From Candidatus Nitrosopumilus sp. (GTDB taxonomy: Archaea > Thermoproteota > Nitrososphaeria > Nitrososphaerales > Nitrosopumilaceae), in assembly GCA_021268355.1 (NCBI GenBank), contig JAJETY010000004.1, positions 1-57,232 of the forward strand: a stretch of 57,232 bases of DNA, in the 5' to 3' direction. Under the pieces are notes generated by a model. It was not told the origin of the DNA. It did no database searches and saw only the letters and a list, made by a program, of their open reading frames with translations. Shown piece by piece: positions 42,114 to 50,065 of the stretch (position 1 is the first letter of the stretch; every line of letters begins with the position of its first letter). A program made the position numbers and the translations under genes.

Positions 42114-43250
42114 TTAATCTGGATCTTCGTAATTCTCTTTTCTGTCGCCAGATGAATCCGTTTCTTCCATTGGCTTCATTTTACTTTCAAGAACATCCAT
42201 TCTGGCTCTGTACCCTTCTGCATATTCCAATTCTGATGGGACAAGTGTTGCTGGGTGGATAAACCCTTGACTTCTGATGGACATAGCTTTTTCTGTTGCT
42301 CTCTCTCTAATTAGATCCCAATCTGGAGTTGAAAATCCGTCAAATGGTCCTGTGAATTTTCCATTGTGCATGCTAAACACAAGTGCTTCAACTATTGGAA
42401 TACAAAAGTTGATAGTTGCTGCAGAGTTTAGCTTAACTGGCATTAATGGCATGTTGTGACTTCCTCTTGTGTTTCCTGCGACAAAGTGTGGATTGTTAAA
42501 CACACTCCCTACTTCTTCTGTTGCAGGGAATTTCTTTTGGGTTCTTACAACACAAATTGGATCATCTTTTCCAACATATGTTCCTGCAATGTTGTGTAAT
42601 CTATCTGTGGATGCTGCAAGAATTGGTTCTCCATCTTTTGTTGTAACAGAATCTACAACATATCTTCCAGGATACATTAACGCAGCTTCAATTGTTGGCT
42701 TGTCTTGCCATAATTCTAATTCTGCAATCTGTGCTTTTTCAACATCCATGATGTTGATTTTTACTCCTTCTGCAAGATTCTTGTTAACAATTAACCCTGT
42801 ATTACTTAGAGCATCTACAAACATTCTGTAAATTGGATAGTTGAATGCACCAGGCTCTGTTTTGTCTGCTGCAAATACTGTGAATGCTTCATTTGGTCTT
42901 TCTTCAAATTCCATTTCTGCAACTCCAGGACCCATCCCTTTTACATTTCCAGAAAATGAATCTTTGAGCAAGTCTTGTCCTGCTCCGTACAATCCTTCTT
43001 CTTTTGCAACTTGAGTTCCTGCCATGAATGCATCCCATGCTAATTTGTGAATCTGTTGATTGTCTACTCCATGTGTGTGAGACATTACGATATGGGTATC
43101 ATCACCACAATACCCTATGTAATAATCGATCAACAAATCTGCTGAATTTTTAACGGTATTTTTAATTGCGTCTAATAATCCGTCACTAGGTTTTGTGTGT
43201 CCTCCAACACCGCCAACATCGGCTTTGATAACTGAAATAGTAATTTTCAT
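42114..43250 (-). CDS. fbp: Bifunctional fructose-1,6-bisphosphate aldolase/phosphatase
   Basis: Archaeal class V FBPase that condenses triose phosphates and dephosphorylates FBP, committing carbon to gluconeogenesis. The N-terminal ITISVIKADVGGVGGHTKPS holds the metal Asp and His; YCGDDTHIVMSHTHG and YGAGQDLLKDSFSGNVKGMG are metal/phosphate motifs; the Schiff-base region is near ALMYPGRYVVDS. ATG 43250 places the family start MKITISVIK; ATG 43259 is an alternative. In this autotroph it feeds sugars made from CO2 fixation. It is divergent from the aEF1A gene. Confidence 0.95.
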   Translation of the reverse strand: MKITISVIKADVGGVGGHTKPSDGLLDAIKNTVKNSADLLIDYYIGYCGDDTHIVMSHTHGVDNQQIHKLAWDAFMAGTQVAKEEGLYGAGQDLLKDSFSGNVKGMGPGVAEMEFEERPNEAFTVFAADKTEPGAFNYPIYRMFVDALSNTGLIVNKNLAEGVKINIMDVEKAQIAELELWQDKPTIEAALMYPGRYVVDSVTTKDGEPILAASTDRLHNIAGTYVGKDDPICVVRTQKKFPATEEVGSVFNNPHFVAGNTRGSHNMPLMPVKLNSAATINFCIPIVEALVFSMHNGKFTGPFDGFSTPDWDLIRERATEKAMSIRSQGFIHPATLVPSELEYAEGYRARMDVLESKMKPMEETDSSGDRKENYEDPD

Positions 43251-43350
43251 AATTTTCATTTTTGCCCCTTTGATTTATGTGCTTTTAGCAGTACTCTGAT
43301 CTGAAATTTCTTGAAAAATTTTAGATTTTTTTTCAAAAATTCATAACAGT

Positions 43351-43358
43351 AATAAATG
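43351..43358 (+). promoter_or_regulatory. Putative TATA box of the aEF1A operon
   Basis: AATAAATG starts 28 bases before the ATG of the elongation factor gene, which suits a leaderless or nearly leaderless highly expressed transcript. An A/T-rich stretch precedes it. Assigned by spacing and composition only. Confidence 0.45.
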
Positions 43359-43378
43359 CCCTCAGATACGCACTCTAC

Positions 43379-44677
43379 ATGGCAGATAAACCACACTTGA
43401 ACCTGATTGTTACAGGACATATTGATAATGGAAAATCAACTACTATGGGTCATTTTTTGATGGATCTTGGTGTTGTAGACGAAAGAACAATTGCAGCACA
43501 TGCATCCGAATCCGAGAAGACCGGAAAAGGTGACACTTTCAAATATGCATGGGTTATGGATAACATTAAAGACGAAAGAGAGAGAGGTATCACAATTGAC
43601 CTTGCTTTCCAAAAGTTTGAGTCTCCAAAGTACTTCTTTACTTTGATTGACGCACCTGGTCACAGGGACTTCATTAAAAACATGATTACTGGCGCTTCTG
43701 AAGCAGATGCCGCCATTTTGGTACTTTCAGCAAAAGAAGGTGAAACCGATACTGCAATTGCAGCAGGTGGTCAAGCAAGAGAACATGCATTCTTGCTAAA
43801 AACACTCGGTGTAAACCAACTAATTGTTGCAATCAACAAGATGGATGATAGCAACTATTCTGAAGACGCATTCAAACTAGCCAAAGAAAAAGGTGAAAAA
43901 TTAGTTAGATCTGTAGGTTACAAACTAGAAAATGTACCATTCATTCCAGTTTCTGGATGGAAAGGAGACAACTTAGTCAAAAAATCAGAAAATATGCCTT
44001 GGTATAGTGGTAAAACACTACTTCAAGCATTTGATGACTTTGTTAGTCCAGAAAAACCAATTGGAAAACCATTACGTGTTCCAATCCAAGATGTTTATAC
44101 CATCACTGGTGTAGGTACAGTACCTGTAGGTAGAGTTGAGACAGGAGTTATGAAAGCAGGAGACAAAATTGTTGTAATGCCTTCAGGCGCTCCTGGTGAA
44201 ATCAAATCTATTGAGACTCACCACCAAGAGATGCCATCTGCAGAAGCAGGTGATAACATCGGTTTCAACCTTAGAGGTGTTGAAAAGAAAGATATCAAGA
44301 GAGGAGATGTCTTAGGCAGTCCTGACGCACCACCTAAAGTTGCAAAAGAATTCAAAGCCCAAATTATTGTAATTCACCACCCAACAGCAATTGCACCTGG
44401 ATATACCCCAGTAATGCACGCACATACTGCACAAGTTGCAGCAACAGTTACTGAGTTCTTACAAAAAATCAACCCAGCATCTGGTGCAGTTGAAGAAGAG
44501 AATCCAAAATTCCTTAAAGTTGGAGACTCTGCAATTGTAAAAATTAGACCGGTAAGACCAACTTGTATCGAGACTTTCCAAGAATTCCCTGAGATGGGTA
44601 GATTCGCACTAAGAGACATGGGTGCAACTATCGCAGCAGGAATTGTTAAGGAAATCACCGAAGAGTACAAACCATAG
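43379..44677 (+). CDS. tuf: Translation elongation factor aEF1A (EF-1 alpha)
   Basis: GTPase that brings aminoacyl-tRNA to the ribosome. G1 is GHIDNGKST, the switch I Thr lies in ERERGITIDLAF, G3 DAPGHRDFIKNM, and G4 NKMDDSN. Domains II and III follow normally (VPIQDVYTITGVGTVPVGRVE; RPTCIETFQEFPEMGRFALRD). The 432-residue length fits archaeal aEF1A. It is followed by uS10 after 12 bases and Rpo12, a typical archaeal arrangement for aEF1A-uS10. Confidence 0.98.
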   Translation: MADKPHLNLIVTGHIDNGKSTTMGHFLMDLGVVDERTIAAHASESEKTGKGDTFKYAWVMDNIKDERERGITIDLAFQKFESPKYFFTLIDAPGHRDFIKNMITGASEADAAILVLSAKEGETDTAIAAGGQAREHAFLLKTLGVNQLIVAINKMDDSNYSEDAFKLAKEKGEKLVRSVGYKLENVPFIPVSGWKGDNLVKKSENMPWYSGKTLLQAFDDFVSPEKPIGKPLRVPIQDVYTITGVGTVPVGRVETGVMKAGDKIVVMPSGAPGEIKSIETHHQEMPSAEAGDNIGFNLRGVEKKDIKRGDVLGSPDAPPKVAKEFKAQIIVIHHPTAIAPGYTPVMHAHTAQVAATVTEFLQKINPASGAVEEENPKFLKVGDSAIVKIRPVRPTCIETFQEFPEMGRFALRDMGATIAAGIVKEITEEYKP

Positions 44678-44689
44678 GCGGATTTTTTT

Positions 44690-44998
44690 ATGACTCAAAC
44701 CGCCCGTGTTAAACTCACTTCAACCAGTCTACTAAAGTTAGACGGAGTTTGTGGTGAGATTATGGGTATCGGTAAAAAAACTGGTGTAAAGGTGAAGGGT
44801 CCAACTCCACTTCCTGTAAAAAGACTACATGTAGCGACTAGAAAGTCGCCCTGTGGTAATGGAACAGAAACCTATGAGAAATGGGAAATGAAGATGCATA
44901 GAAGAATTATCAACATTAATGCTGATGATAAAGCAATTAGACAATTAATGAGATTGAAAATCCCTGATGATGTATACATCGAACTCTCCCTAACATAA
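44690..44998 (+). CDS. rps10: Ribosomal protein uS10
   Basis: Small-subunit head protein. The 102-residue sequence has the family blocks ARVKLTSTSLLKLDGVCGEI, GPTPLPVKRLHVATRKSPCG and the C-terminal HRRIININADDKAIRQLMRL. It starts 12 bases after aEF1A and belongs to the same operon, an arrangement common in archaea. Confidence 0.97.
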   Translation: MTQTARVKLTSTSLLKLDGVCGEIMGIGKKTGVKVKGPTPLPVKRLHVATRKSPCGNGTETYEKWEMKMHRRIININADDKAIRQLMRLKIPDDVYIELSLT

Positions 44999-45029
44999 TC
45001 TCTAAATTACAGAAATTTTGATGATAAAC

Positions 45030-45224
45030 ATGGCTGATGAAAACTTTGATGAAGTAGAAGAAACAACTGTTGAAACATTTGACGTAAACTACTCTTGTCT
45101 CAGATGTGGAACTATTGTTTCAAACACTGAACTATCTCGTTTACCTGAAATCAAATGTATATGTGGATTCAGAGTGTTTACCAAAGTAAGACCTCCTGTT
45201 GTTAAAACAGTAAAAGCAATTTAA
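45030..45224 (+). CDS. rpo12: RNA polymerase subunit Rpo12 (RpoP)
   Basis: Small zinc-ribbon subunit of archaeal RNA polymerase, homologue of eukaryotic Rpb12. The zinc site is VNYSCLRCGTIV and KCICGFRVF, followed by the hallmark KVRPPVVKTVKAI end. The second Cys pair is CxC rather than the usual CxxC, a one-residue shortening. ATG 45030 is preferred (MADENFDEVEE); upstream in-frame starts add 4 residues. The N-terminal acidic extension of ~20 residues is longer than in most archaea. It follows uS10. Confidence 0.92.
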   Translation: MADENFDEVEETTVETFDVNYSCLRCGTIVSNTELSRLPEIKCICGFRVFTKVRPPVVKTVKAI

Positions 45225-45422
45225 TCATCTGTCTTTTTTGTAACTGTGCTCTCTTTGCAAATGCGTTCTCATATCATCCATATTTGAAAAAAATTTGTTA
45301 CACTCTTTGCAATCATACTGTAAATCTTTTCCATGTACTATCTGTTGATGATTCATCAACTCTTCATATTTTGAAAATTTACTATTGCAAATATTACATT
45401 TAATTTTTTTAAAAAATCCCAA
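45225..45422 (-). CDS. 65-aa double C2H2 zinc-finger protein
   Basis: Two tandem C2H2 fingers: CNICNSKFSKYEELMNHQQ with the second His in IVHGK, and CKECNKFFSNMDDMRTHLQ ending REHSYK. Spacing is C-x2-C-x12-H-x4-H in both. This is a eukaryote-like finger form found in many small archaeal proteins, presumably for DNA, RNA or protein binding. It converges on rpo12 with no gap and is followed upstream by a Cys-rich gene on the same strand. Confidence 0.8.
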   Translation of the reverse strand: MGFFKKIKCNICNSKFSKYEELMNHQQIVHGKDLQYDCKECNKFFSNMDDMRTHLQREHSYKKDR

Positions 45423-45425
45423 CTA

Positions 45426-45836
45426 CTATCCTAACTCTGCTTTTTTTTCATCCCAGCAATTTCTACATAATTGCCCATCCATCTTCCATTTTGATTTTGG
45501 ATTGTATCTAATTAACCCCATTTTACCTCCACATAGTGAACAAAAGTTTTTCTTTTTTCCATGAGATTCTTCTTTTTTATCAAAACAAGGCTTGCAAAGA
45601 AGACCTTCCATATCCCATTGCCATCGTGGTTCCCACAAATCTGTAATTTTTTGAGTTTTTCCACATTCAACACATGGTTGTCTTACTTTACCTTCGTAGT
45701 ACTCTTTTTCTTTATCAAAATGACAATCTCCGCAAAGTGGACCTTTAATGTTCCACTCTCTTTTTGGTTTGTGTTTATGCGTTAGTTCTTTTTTACAAAC
45801 AGAACAAAATGATGGTTTTTTATCAAATATTCCCAT
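45426..45836 (-). CDS. Three-repeat zinc-ribbon protein
   Basis: A 136-residue protein with three internal repeats, each CxxC, ~20 residues, then a W-x-(M/I)-x-G-x-L-C-x-x-C block: FCSVCKKEL...WNIKGPLCGDC, PCVECGKTQ...WDMEGLLCKPC, and FCSLCGGKM...WKMDGQLCRNC. Each repeat should bind one zinc. It looks like an amplified treble-clef or ribbon module. Function is unknown. It is 3 bases upstream of the C2H2 gene, so both are probably on one message. Confidence 0.75.
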   Translation of the reverse strand: MGIFDKKPSFCSVCKKELTHKHKPKREWNIKGPLCGDCHFDKEKEYYEGKVRQPCVECGKTQKITDLWEPRWQWDMEGLLCKPCFDKKEESHGKKKNFCSLCGGKMGLIRYNPKSKWKMDGQLCRNCWDEKKAELG

Positions 45837-45900
45837 ATCAAATCTACCTTGTACAGCTTATTCTATAAATGTAAACAAAATAAAAATAACAAAAAAGCGT

Positions 45901-46023
45901 TTATTCGCTTAGGATTTTCTCAAGAGCTTGGCTTGCGTTTAGCATACCATTTCTCTTTGCATATTCTTCGATCATTTTGTATTGTTTTTCAGTAAAACAT
46001 ACTGGCATTGAACGTCTTTCCAT
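45901..46023 (-). CDS. 40-aa ribbon-helix-helix-like small protein
   Basis: ATG 46023 opens a 40-codon frame: MERRSMPVCFTEKQYKMIEE, followed by a helix and a SQALEKILSE end. The short strand (SMPVCF) followed by two helices matches a minimal ribbon-helix-helix DNA-binding fold, as in CopG-type regulators. No adjacent toxin gene is seen. Composition and fold pattern support a real gene although the size is small. Confidence 0.6.
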   Translation of the reverse strand: MERRSMPVCFTEKQYKMIEEYAKRNGMLNASQALEKILSE

Positions 46024-46097
46024 GTCAAGCAATAGTATTTTTTACTAATATCCTTTTCTCTCGGAAGATATTTCAAACCAATTAGATATTTTCAATC

Positions 46098-46607
46098 ATG
46101 ACAAAAAAAAGACAGATTCTGGTAATTGGACATAATACAAATGGATGCTTACCTCAACATGAAAAAATAGCATATGAGGTAGGATCTGAGATTGCAAAAT
46201 CTGGCTCTGTTTTGATTTGTGGTGGATTGGGTGGAGTTATGACTGCTGCAGCTCATGGGGCAAAAGATGCAAATGGTTTGACAATTGGAATAATTCCTCA
46301 AAATGAACCTGGGGAAGCAAATGAATTCTGTGATATTGTGATTCCAACTGGAATGGGTCTTGCTCGTGACTTTCTTAATGCATTATCTGCTGATGGTGTT
46401 GTAATTGTTGGAGGTGGTTCTGGAACTTTATCTGAGACTTGCGCTGCATATATGCACAAAAAGCCTATGGTTGCTATTCGAAATTTAGATAGCTCAGTTG
46501 ATCCATTTATTGACGGATATTTAGATCACAGAGAAAATGTCAAAATAATTGGCGTTGATACTCCTCAAGAGGCAGTCCAAAAAATTCTTGAATTGATTTC
46601 GGCATGA
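46098..46607 (+). CDS. LOG/TIGR00725-like Rossmann protein
   Basis: A 169-residue protein of the lysine decarboxylase-like (LOG) superfamily, TIGR00725-type. It has ILVIGHNTNGCLPQHEKIAY at the start, the glycine-rich ICGGLGGVMTAAAHGAKD, and GVVIVGGGSGTLSETCAAYM, which corresponds to the PGGxGTxxE phosphate/nucleotide motif with Gly replacing Pro. Relatives hydrolyse nucleotide 5'-monophosphates or bind molybdenum cofactor. The specific role is not determined. Confidence 0.8.
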   Translation: MTKKRQILVIGHNTNGCLPQHEKIAYEVGSEIAKSGSVLICGGLGGVMTAAAHGAKDANGLTIGIIPQNEPGEANEFCDIVIPTGMGLARDFLNALSADGVVIVGGGSGTLSETCAAYMHKKPMVAIRNLDSSVDPFIDGYLDHRENVKIIGVDTPQEAVQKILELISA

Positions 46608-46880
46608 TGTTCTTTAATCAATAAACCTCAATAATATACAATATCAATTTAAAATAAAAAAAGAATACAAACAACTATTCAAAAATTAGGTAAGGACCTC
46701 TCACCAATAATTGATAAAATCATATCTGATTTAGAAAAAACAAAAAATTCGAATTTACTCACATGAAATATCATTAGAACCAAATACTCAATCCCGAAAT
46801 TTCTATTGGTATTGAGCAACCAAATCTTAATGATCGAGGAAGATGTAAACAAAATAAAATAACATTTGGGAATTAATTGA
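46608..46880. other. Intergenic stretch with a possible decayed coding remnant
   Basis: 273 bases between convergent genes with no complete ORF. On the plus strand, 46656-46766 is open and protein-like (QKLGKDLSPIIDKIISDLEK) but lacks a usual start after its upstream stop; a second fragment follows the TGA. This could be the residue of a lost gene, or chance in AT-rich DNA. No RNA gene or repeat is visible. Confidence 0.3.
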
Positions 46881-48020
46881 TTATTGCATTGAGACCAGCA
46901 ATGGGTCTGGCTTGTAAAACTCTCCGTACTCTTTGGCAAGTTTGTTTAACTCATCAACAATATTTTTGATTCCAATCTCTTTTGCTGTTTCAAATAATGG
47001 TTTCTTCAATCCTAATCCTAACTGTGCGGCTTTTTCAATTTCATCAACATCACTTGCGCCATTTGTTATGAGCCATGCAGCGTTGTTGAGAATATTTGCC
47101 ACGAGTTGAATTGGATTGCATTTTTGTGCTAATTCTTCAGAAAGTGTAACTCTTTCATATTTGTCATCCGAATATTTGTAATAACCTTCACCTGATTTTT
47201 GCCCGAGTTTCTTTTCATCAAACATTTTTTCAACTAGAGGGTGTGGATTGATTACTTTTTTGTCTCTCAAATGCATCTCAACTGTTGCTTTGTGAATTAC
47301 ATCCATACCTGTAAAGTCAGCTAACTCAAAGATTCCCATAGGAAATCCCATTTTATATTTCACAGCTGAATCAATTTCTTCAAGAGTTGCTCCTGTTCTA
47401 TCTTTAAGAAAGCATGCTTCATGGACCATTGGAATAAACAATCTGTTTATGATGAATCCTGGAACATCTTTTCTGCAGAGCACAGCCTGTTTGTTTACTG
47501 ACTGAACATAATCTTTAGTCATATCAGTAATCTCTTGTGATGTTTTTTCTCCTGGAATCACCTCAACTAATTTCATTAGTTGAGGGGGATTGAAGAAATG
47601 GATTCCAATAAATTTTTCTGGCCTTGATGTTGTGTTAGCAATTTCTGTAATCGGTAGAGTGCTTGTATTAGAAGCAAAGATTACTTCAGGTGCTGCAACT
47701 TGATCTAATTCTGAATAGACTTTTTTCTTCAAATCCATAATTTCTGGAACTACTTCAATTACCAACTCTGCATCTTTTACTGCTTCCTTTAAATCCACAA
47801 CTGGTTTGATTCTATCAAAAATAGCATCTCCCTCTTCTTTTGAAATTTTTTCTTTAGTGACTAGTTTATCTAAACTCCATCTAATTTTTTCCATAGCTTT
47901 ATCCAAAAAACTCTGTTCTATATCTCGAAGAACAACATTATACCCTGCTGTGGCTGAAACTTGCGCAATACCATGTCCCATTACTCCTGAACCTAAAACT
48001 GTGATATTTTTTATTACCAT
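46881..48020 (-). CDS. 3-hydroxyacyl-CoA (3-hydroxybutyryl-CoA) dehydrogenase
   Basis: Oxidises 3-hydroxybutyryl-CoA to acetoacetyl-CoA with NAD; in thaumarchaea a protein of this kind works in the HP/HB CO2 fixation cycle. The N-terminal Rossmann motif is VLGSGVMGHGIAQVSATAGY; the catalytic His-Glu pair lies in FIGIHFFNPPQLMKLVEVIP; the C-terminal domains have DVPGFIINRLFIPMVHEAC and GFPMGIFELADFTGMDV. A C-terminal extension of ~90 residues gives 379 aa. Unlike crenarchaeal proteins, no crotonyl-CoA hydratase domain is fused. ATG 48020. Confidence 0.9.
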   Translation of the reverse strand: MVIKNITVLGSGVMGHGIAQVSATAGYNVVLRDIEQSFLDKAMEKIRWSLDKLVTKEKISKEEGDAIFDRIKPVVDLKEAVKDAELVIEVVPEIMDLKKKVYSELDQVAAPEVIFASNTSTLPITEIANTTSRPEKFIGIHFFNPPQLMKLVEVIPGEKTSQEITDMTKDYVQSVNKQAVLCRKDVPGFIINRLFIPMVHEACFLKDRTGATLEEIDSAVKYKMGFPMGIFELADFTGMDVIHKATVEMHLRDKKVINPHPLVEKMFDEKKLGQKSGEGYYKYSDDKYERVTLSEELAQKCNPIQLVANILNNAAWLITNGASDVDEIEKAAQLGLGLKKPLFETAKEIGIKNIVDELNKLAKEYGEFYKPDPLLVSMQ

Positions 48021-48074
48021 GCTCTTGCAAAAATCACGTATCCTTTATAATGTATTTCAAAATTTTAAGAAAAT

Positions 48075-48242
48075 ATGGGTTTGTTCAACCGTAACAAAGA
48101 CAAGGATGACAAAACAAAATGTGATACCTGCGGTACAGAACTGCATGATCCTGAACGTCTTAAAAAACACATGAAAAAAGCACATGGAAATGTTCCTGCA
48201 AAGAAATTAGATCCTAATTCAGGTGATGGCGGTACTTGGTAA
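48075..48242 (+). CDS. 55-aa C2H2 zinc-finger microprotein
   Basis: ATG 48075 opens a 55-codon frame beginning MGLFNRNKDKDDKTKCDTCG. The finger is CDTCGTELHDPERLKKH with the second His in KKAHGN (C-x2-C-x12-H-x4-H). A short Gly-rich end (SGDGGTW) follows. The stop lies one base before the next ATG (48244), so the two are co-transcribed. It resembles the fingers encoded at 45225-45422. Confidence 0.75.
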   Translation: MGLFNRNKDKDDKTKCDTCGTELHDPERLKKHMKKAHGNVPAKKLDPNSGDGGTW

Positions 48243-48243
48243 C

Positions 48244-48522
48244 ATGGAACTAAGTTCAAGTCAAAAGGCTGGATTAGTTTTTGGAGGTGCTTTTGTGGCT
48301 GCTGGATTGGTATTATCTACAATAGTTTTCCCATTTTGGAATTTAATTCGAGAAGATGTCTATGAGGAAGTTGAAATTCTGAGTAATGATAATGGAATGT
48401 GTTATGTAGAAACTAGTGATGATATTCCAAAAATAATTGAAGATTGTACTCTTAAACCCGGAGATTTGGTGACTGTAAAATATGGTGAGGGACTGGCATG
48501 GGCAACAATTTTTGCGCCATGA
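48244..48522 (+). CDS. Small membrane protein with one TM helix
   Basis: A 92-residue protein from ATG 48244 (MELSSSQKAG); an earlier in-frame start would overlap the zinc-finger gene. One TM helix (LVFGGAFVAAGLVLSTIVF), then a ~55-residue soluble part with two Cys (NGMCYVETSDD, IIEDCTLKPG) and a beta-barrel-like ending (LVTVKYGEGLAWATIF). Function unknown. It follows the C2H2 gene by one base. Confidence 0.7.
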   Translation: MELSSSQKAGLVFGGAFVAAGLVLSTIVFPFWNLIREDVYEEVEILSNDNGMCYVETSDDIPKIIEDCTLKPGDLVTVKYGEGLAWATIFAP

Positions 48523-48556
48523 TTAATTATTTAACACTGAAAAATCATGAATAACT

Positions 48557-48964
48557 ATGGATTGCATTTTTTGTAAAATTATTGCAAATGAAATTCCTTG
48601 TAAATTTTTAGCCGAATCCAAATCATCTGTTTCTTTTATGGATGCGTTTCCTCTTGCTAGAGGTCATGTACTTGTAATTCCTAAAAATCATCATCAAAAA
48701 ATTCAAGATATGTCTGAACAGGAAAATTCTGATTTATTTTCTCTTGTACAAAAGATGATTTCAAAAGTTGATTCTCTTACTGGCGCAACTTTGGTAGCTG
48801 TTCATAATGGTAAAGAAGCAGGTCAAGAAGTTCCACATGTACATGTTCACTTAGTTCCAAGATCTTTAAAGGATTCAGCATCTGCAATACATAGTATGTT
48901 TGATAGCACGTTGAAATTATCTGAATCTGAATCTGATGAACTTTTTAAAAAATTGAAAATCTAA
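48557..48964 (+). CDS. HIT family nucleotide hydrolase/transferase
   Basis: Histidine-triad protein acting on nucleotide phosphates. CIFCKIIANEIP opens with the zinc Cys pair of the HINT/HIT group; the catalytic triad is VPHVHVHLVPR. The 135-residue length fits the Hit-like/HinT class; the substrate (AMP conjugates or dinucleoside polyphosphates) is not known. ATG 48557. It converges on the DnaJ-ferredoxin gene with a 2-base gap. Confidence 0.93.
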   Translation: MDCIFCKIIANEIPCKFLAESKSSVSFMDAFPLARGHVLVIPKNHHQKIQDMSEQENSDLFSLVQKMISKVDSLTGATLVAVHNGKEAGQEVPHVHVHLVPRSLKDSASAIHSMFDSTLKLSESESDELFKKLKI

Positions 48965-48966
48965 TT

Positions 48967-49638
48967 TCAATAGGGATACATTCTCTCTTTTGTATCTGCA
49001 TCCTCAACAATAATTGCCTTAGTAGGACAAGTCATTGCTGCATCCATAATCTTGTTAACTCCTGCACCTTTCTGATTAATGACTTTAGATTTTGGATTCA
49101 TCATTCTCTCTTTGTTTATTTCAAATACATCTGGGGCAATAATCTCACAACTACAACATCCTATACACAAACTTGCATCTACATCAACAAAGAGATTGGG
49201 TTGTTTTTTAGGTTCTCTAGCTTTCTCGTATTCTCCATTTCTTCCATCGGGACGAACTCTTGCATTGTATTCTTCCCAAAACTTTCTTTCATATTCCTTC
49301 CAAAAATCTGGATCTCCATCTTCGAACTCTTTTGTATATTTACTCCAATCTTGTTCTGGTATTGTTTCATCATCTGGTGCCCCCCATGGTTTTCTTTTGA
49401 AGTCTGATTTTTGTTTTGTCTGAGACGTTCCTTGATGATATGAATCATTTCTTTGATGATGGTTTTTTTTCAGAAATTCATATGCCTCTGTTATTTTCTT
49501 AAATTCTTCATCTTCGTTCTTGTTCTTGTTCTTATCTGGGTGATGCTCTAATGCTTTTTTTCTAAAAGCAGTCTTGATCTGTTCCTGAGATGAATTAGAA
49601 TCCAAGTCCAATACCTTGAGAGCTTGATATGTATTCAC
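48967..49638 (-). CDS. DnaJ-ferredoxin fusion protein
   Basis: The N-terminal J domain (residues 1-60) has AFRKKALEHHPDKNKNKNED with the HPD tripeptide, which stimulates DnaK ATPase. A charged linker of ~80 residues follows. The C-terminal ~75 residues form a single-cluster ferredoxin: ASLCIGCCSCEIIAPDVFEI and MTCPTKAI give a Cys pattern for one [4Fe-4S] cluster. This J-domain/ferredoxin fusion is known from Thaumarchaeota and chloroplasts, where transfer between lineages has been proposed. No DnaK gene is adjacent. Confidence 0.92.
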   Translation of the reverse strand: MNTYQALKVLDLDSNSSQEQIKTAFRKKALEHHPDKNKNKNEDEEFKKITEAYEFLKKNHHQRNDSYHQGTSQTKQKSDFKRKPWGAPDDETIPEQDWSKYTKEFEDGDPDFWKEYERKFWEEYNARVRPDGRNGEYEKAREPKKQPNLFVDVDASLCIGCCSCEIIAPDVFEINKERMMNPKSKVINQKGAGVNKIMDAAMTCPTKAIIVEDADTKERMYPY

Positions 49639-49700
49639 GATAATCTTAGGAAATCTCCATATTTTAAAAATAGTTTCATAATGTTATACGTATGAATCGT

Positions 49701-50063
49701 TTATTCTAGTATAATTTCATCTTCAGATTTCCATGCAGGTTCCACAACGCATAAAAATTTCAAATTCTCTTTTCCGACATTTTTAATGGTCTGTTTGGAA
49801 TTTGGAGGAACGTATACTGAATCATCTTTTTCTAGTACCATGGAATCATCGTCTATCTTCAGATTTGCTATTCCTTCTAAAATATAATAGATTTCTGATG
49901 ATTTAATCTTGTGAAGTTTTGTTTTTTTTCCAGGTTCTAAAGTAAATTGTGCAAGACTGTATTTTATTCCATTTAGTGTATTGTGTGGATGGAAAAATTG
50001 CTTTATCGATGTTCCTTCGTTTCCTTTAATTGATTTTATCTCTGAATTTTTTTTAAGTGACAT
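49701..50063 (-). CDS. Cupin-domain protein (1)
   Basis: A 120-residue single cupin barrel. Motif 1 region LEPGKKTKLHKIKSSEIYYI has one His and one Glu; motif 2 is DSVYVPPNSKQTIKNVG, where the usual second-motif His is missing. Metal binding is thus uncertain. The fold can serve as a sugar-nucleotide isomerase or a ligand-binding protein. It lies 2 bases downstream of a second cupin gene on the same strand. Confidence 0.75.
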   Translation of the reverse strand: MSLKKNSEIKSIKGNEGTSIKQFFHPHNTLNGIKYSLAQFTLEPGKKTKLHKIKSSEIYYILEGIANLKIDDDSMVLEKDDSVYVPPNSKQTIKNVGKENLKFLCVVEPAWKSEDEIILE

Positions 50064-50065
50064 AT

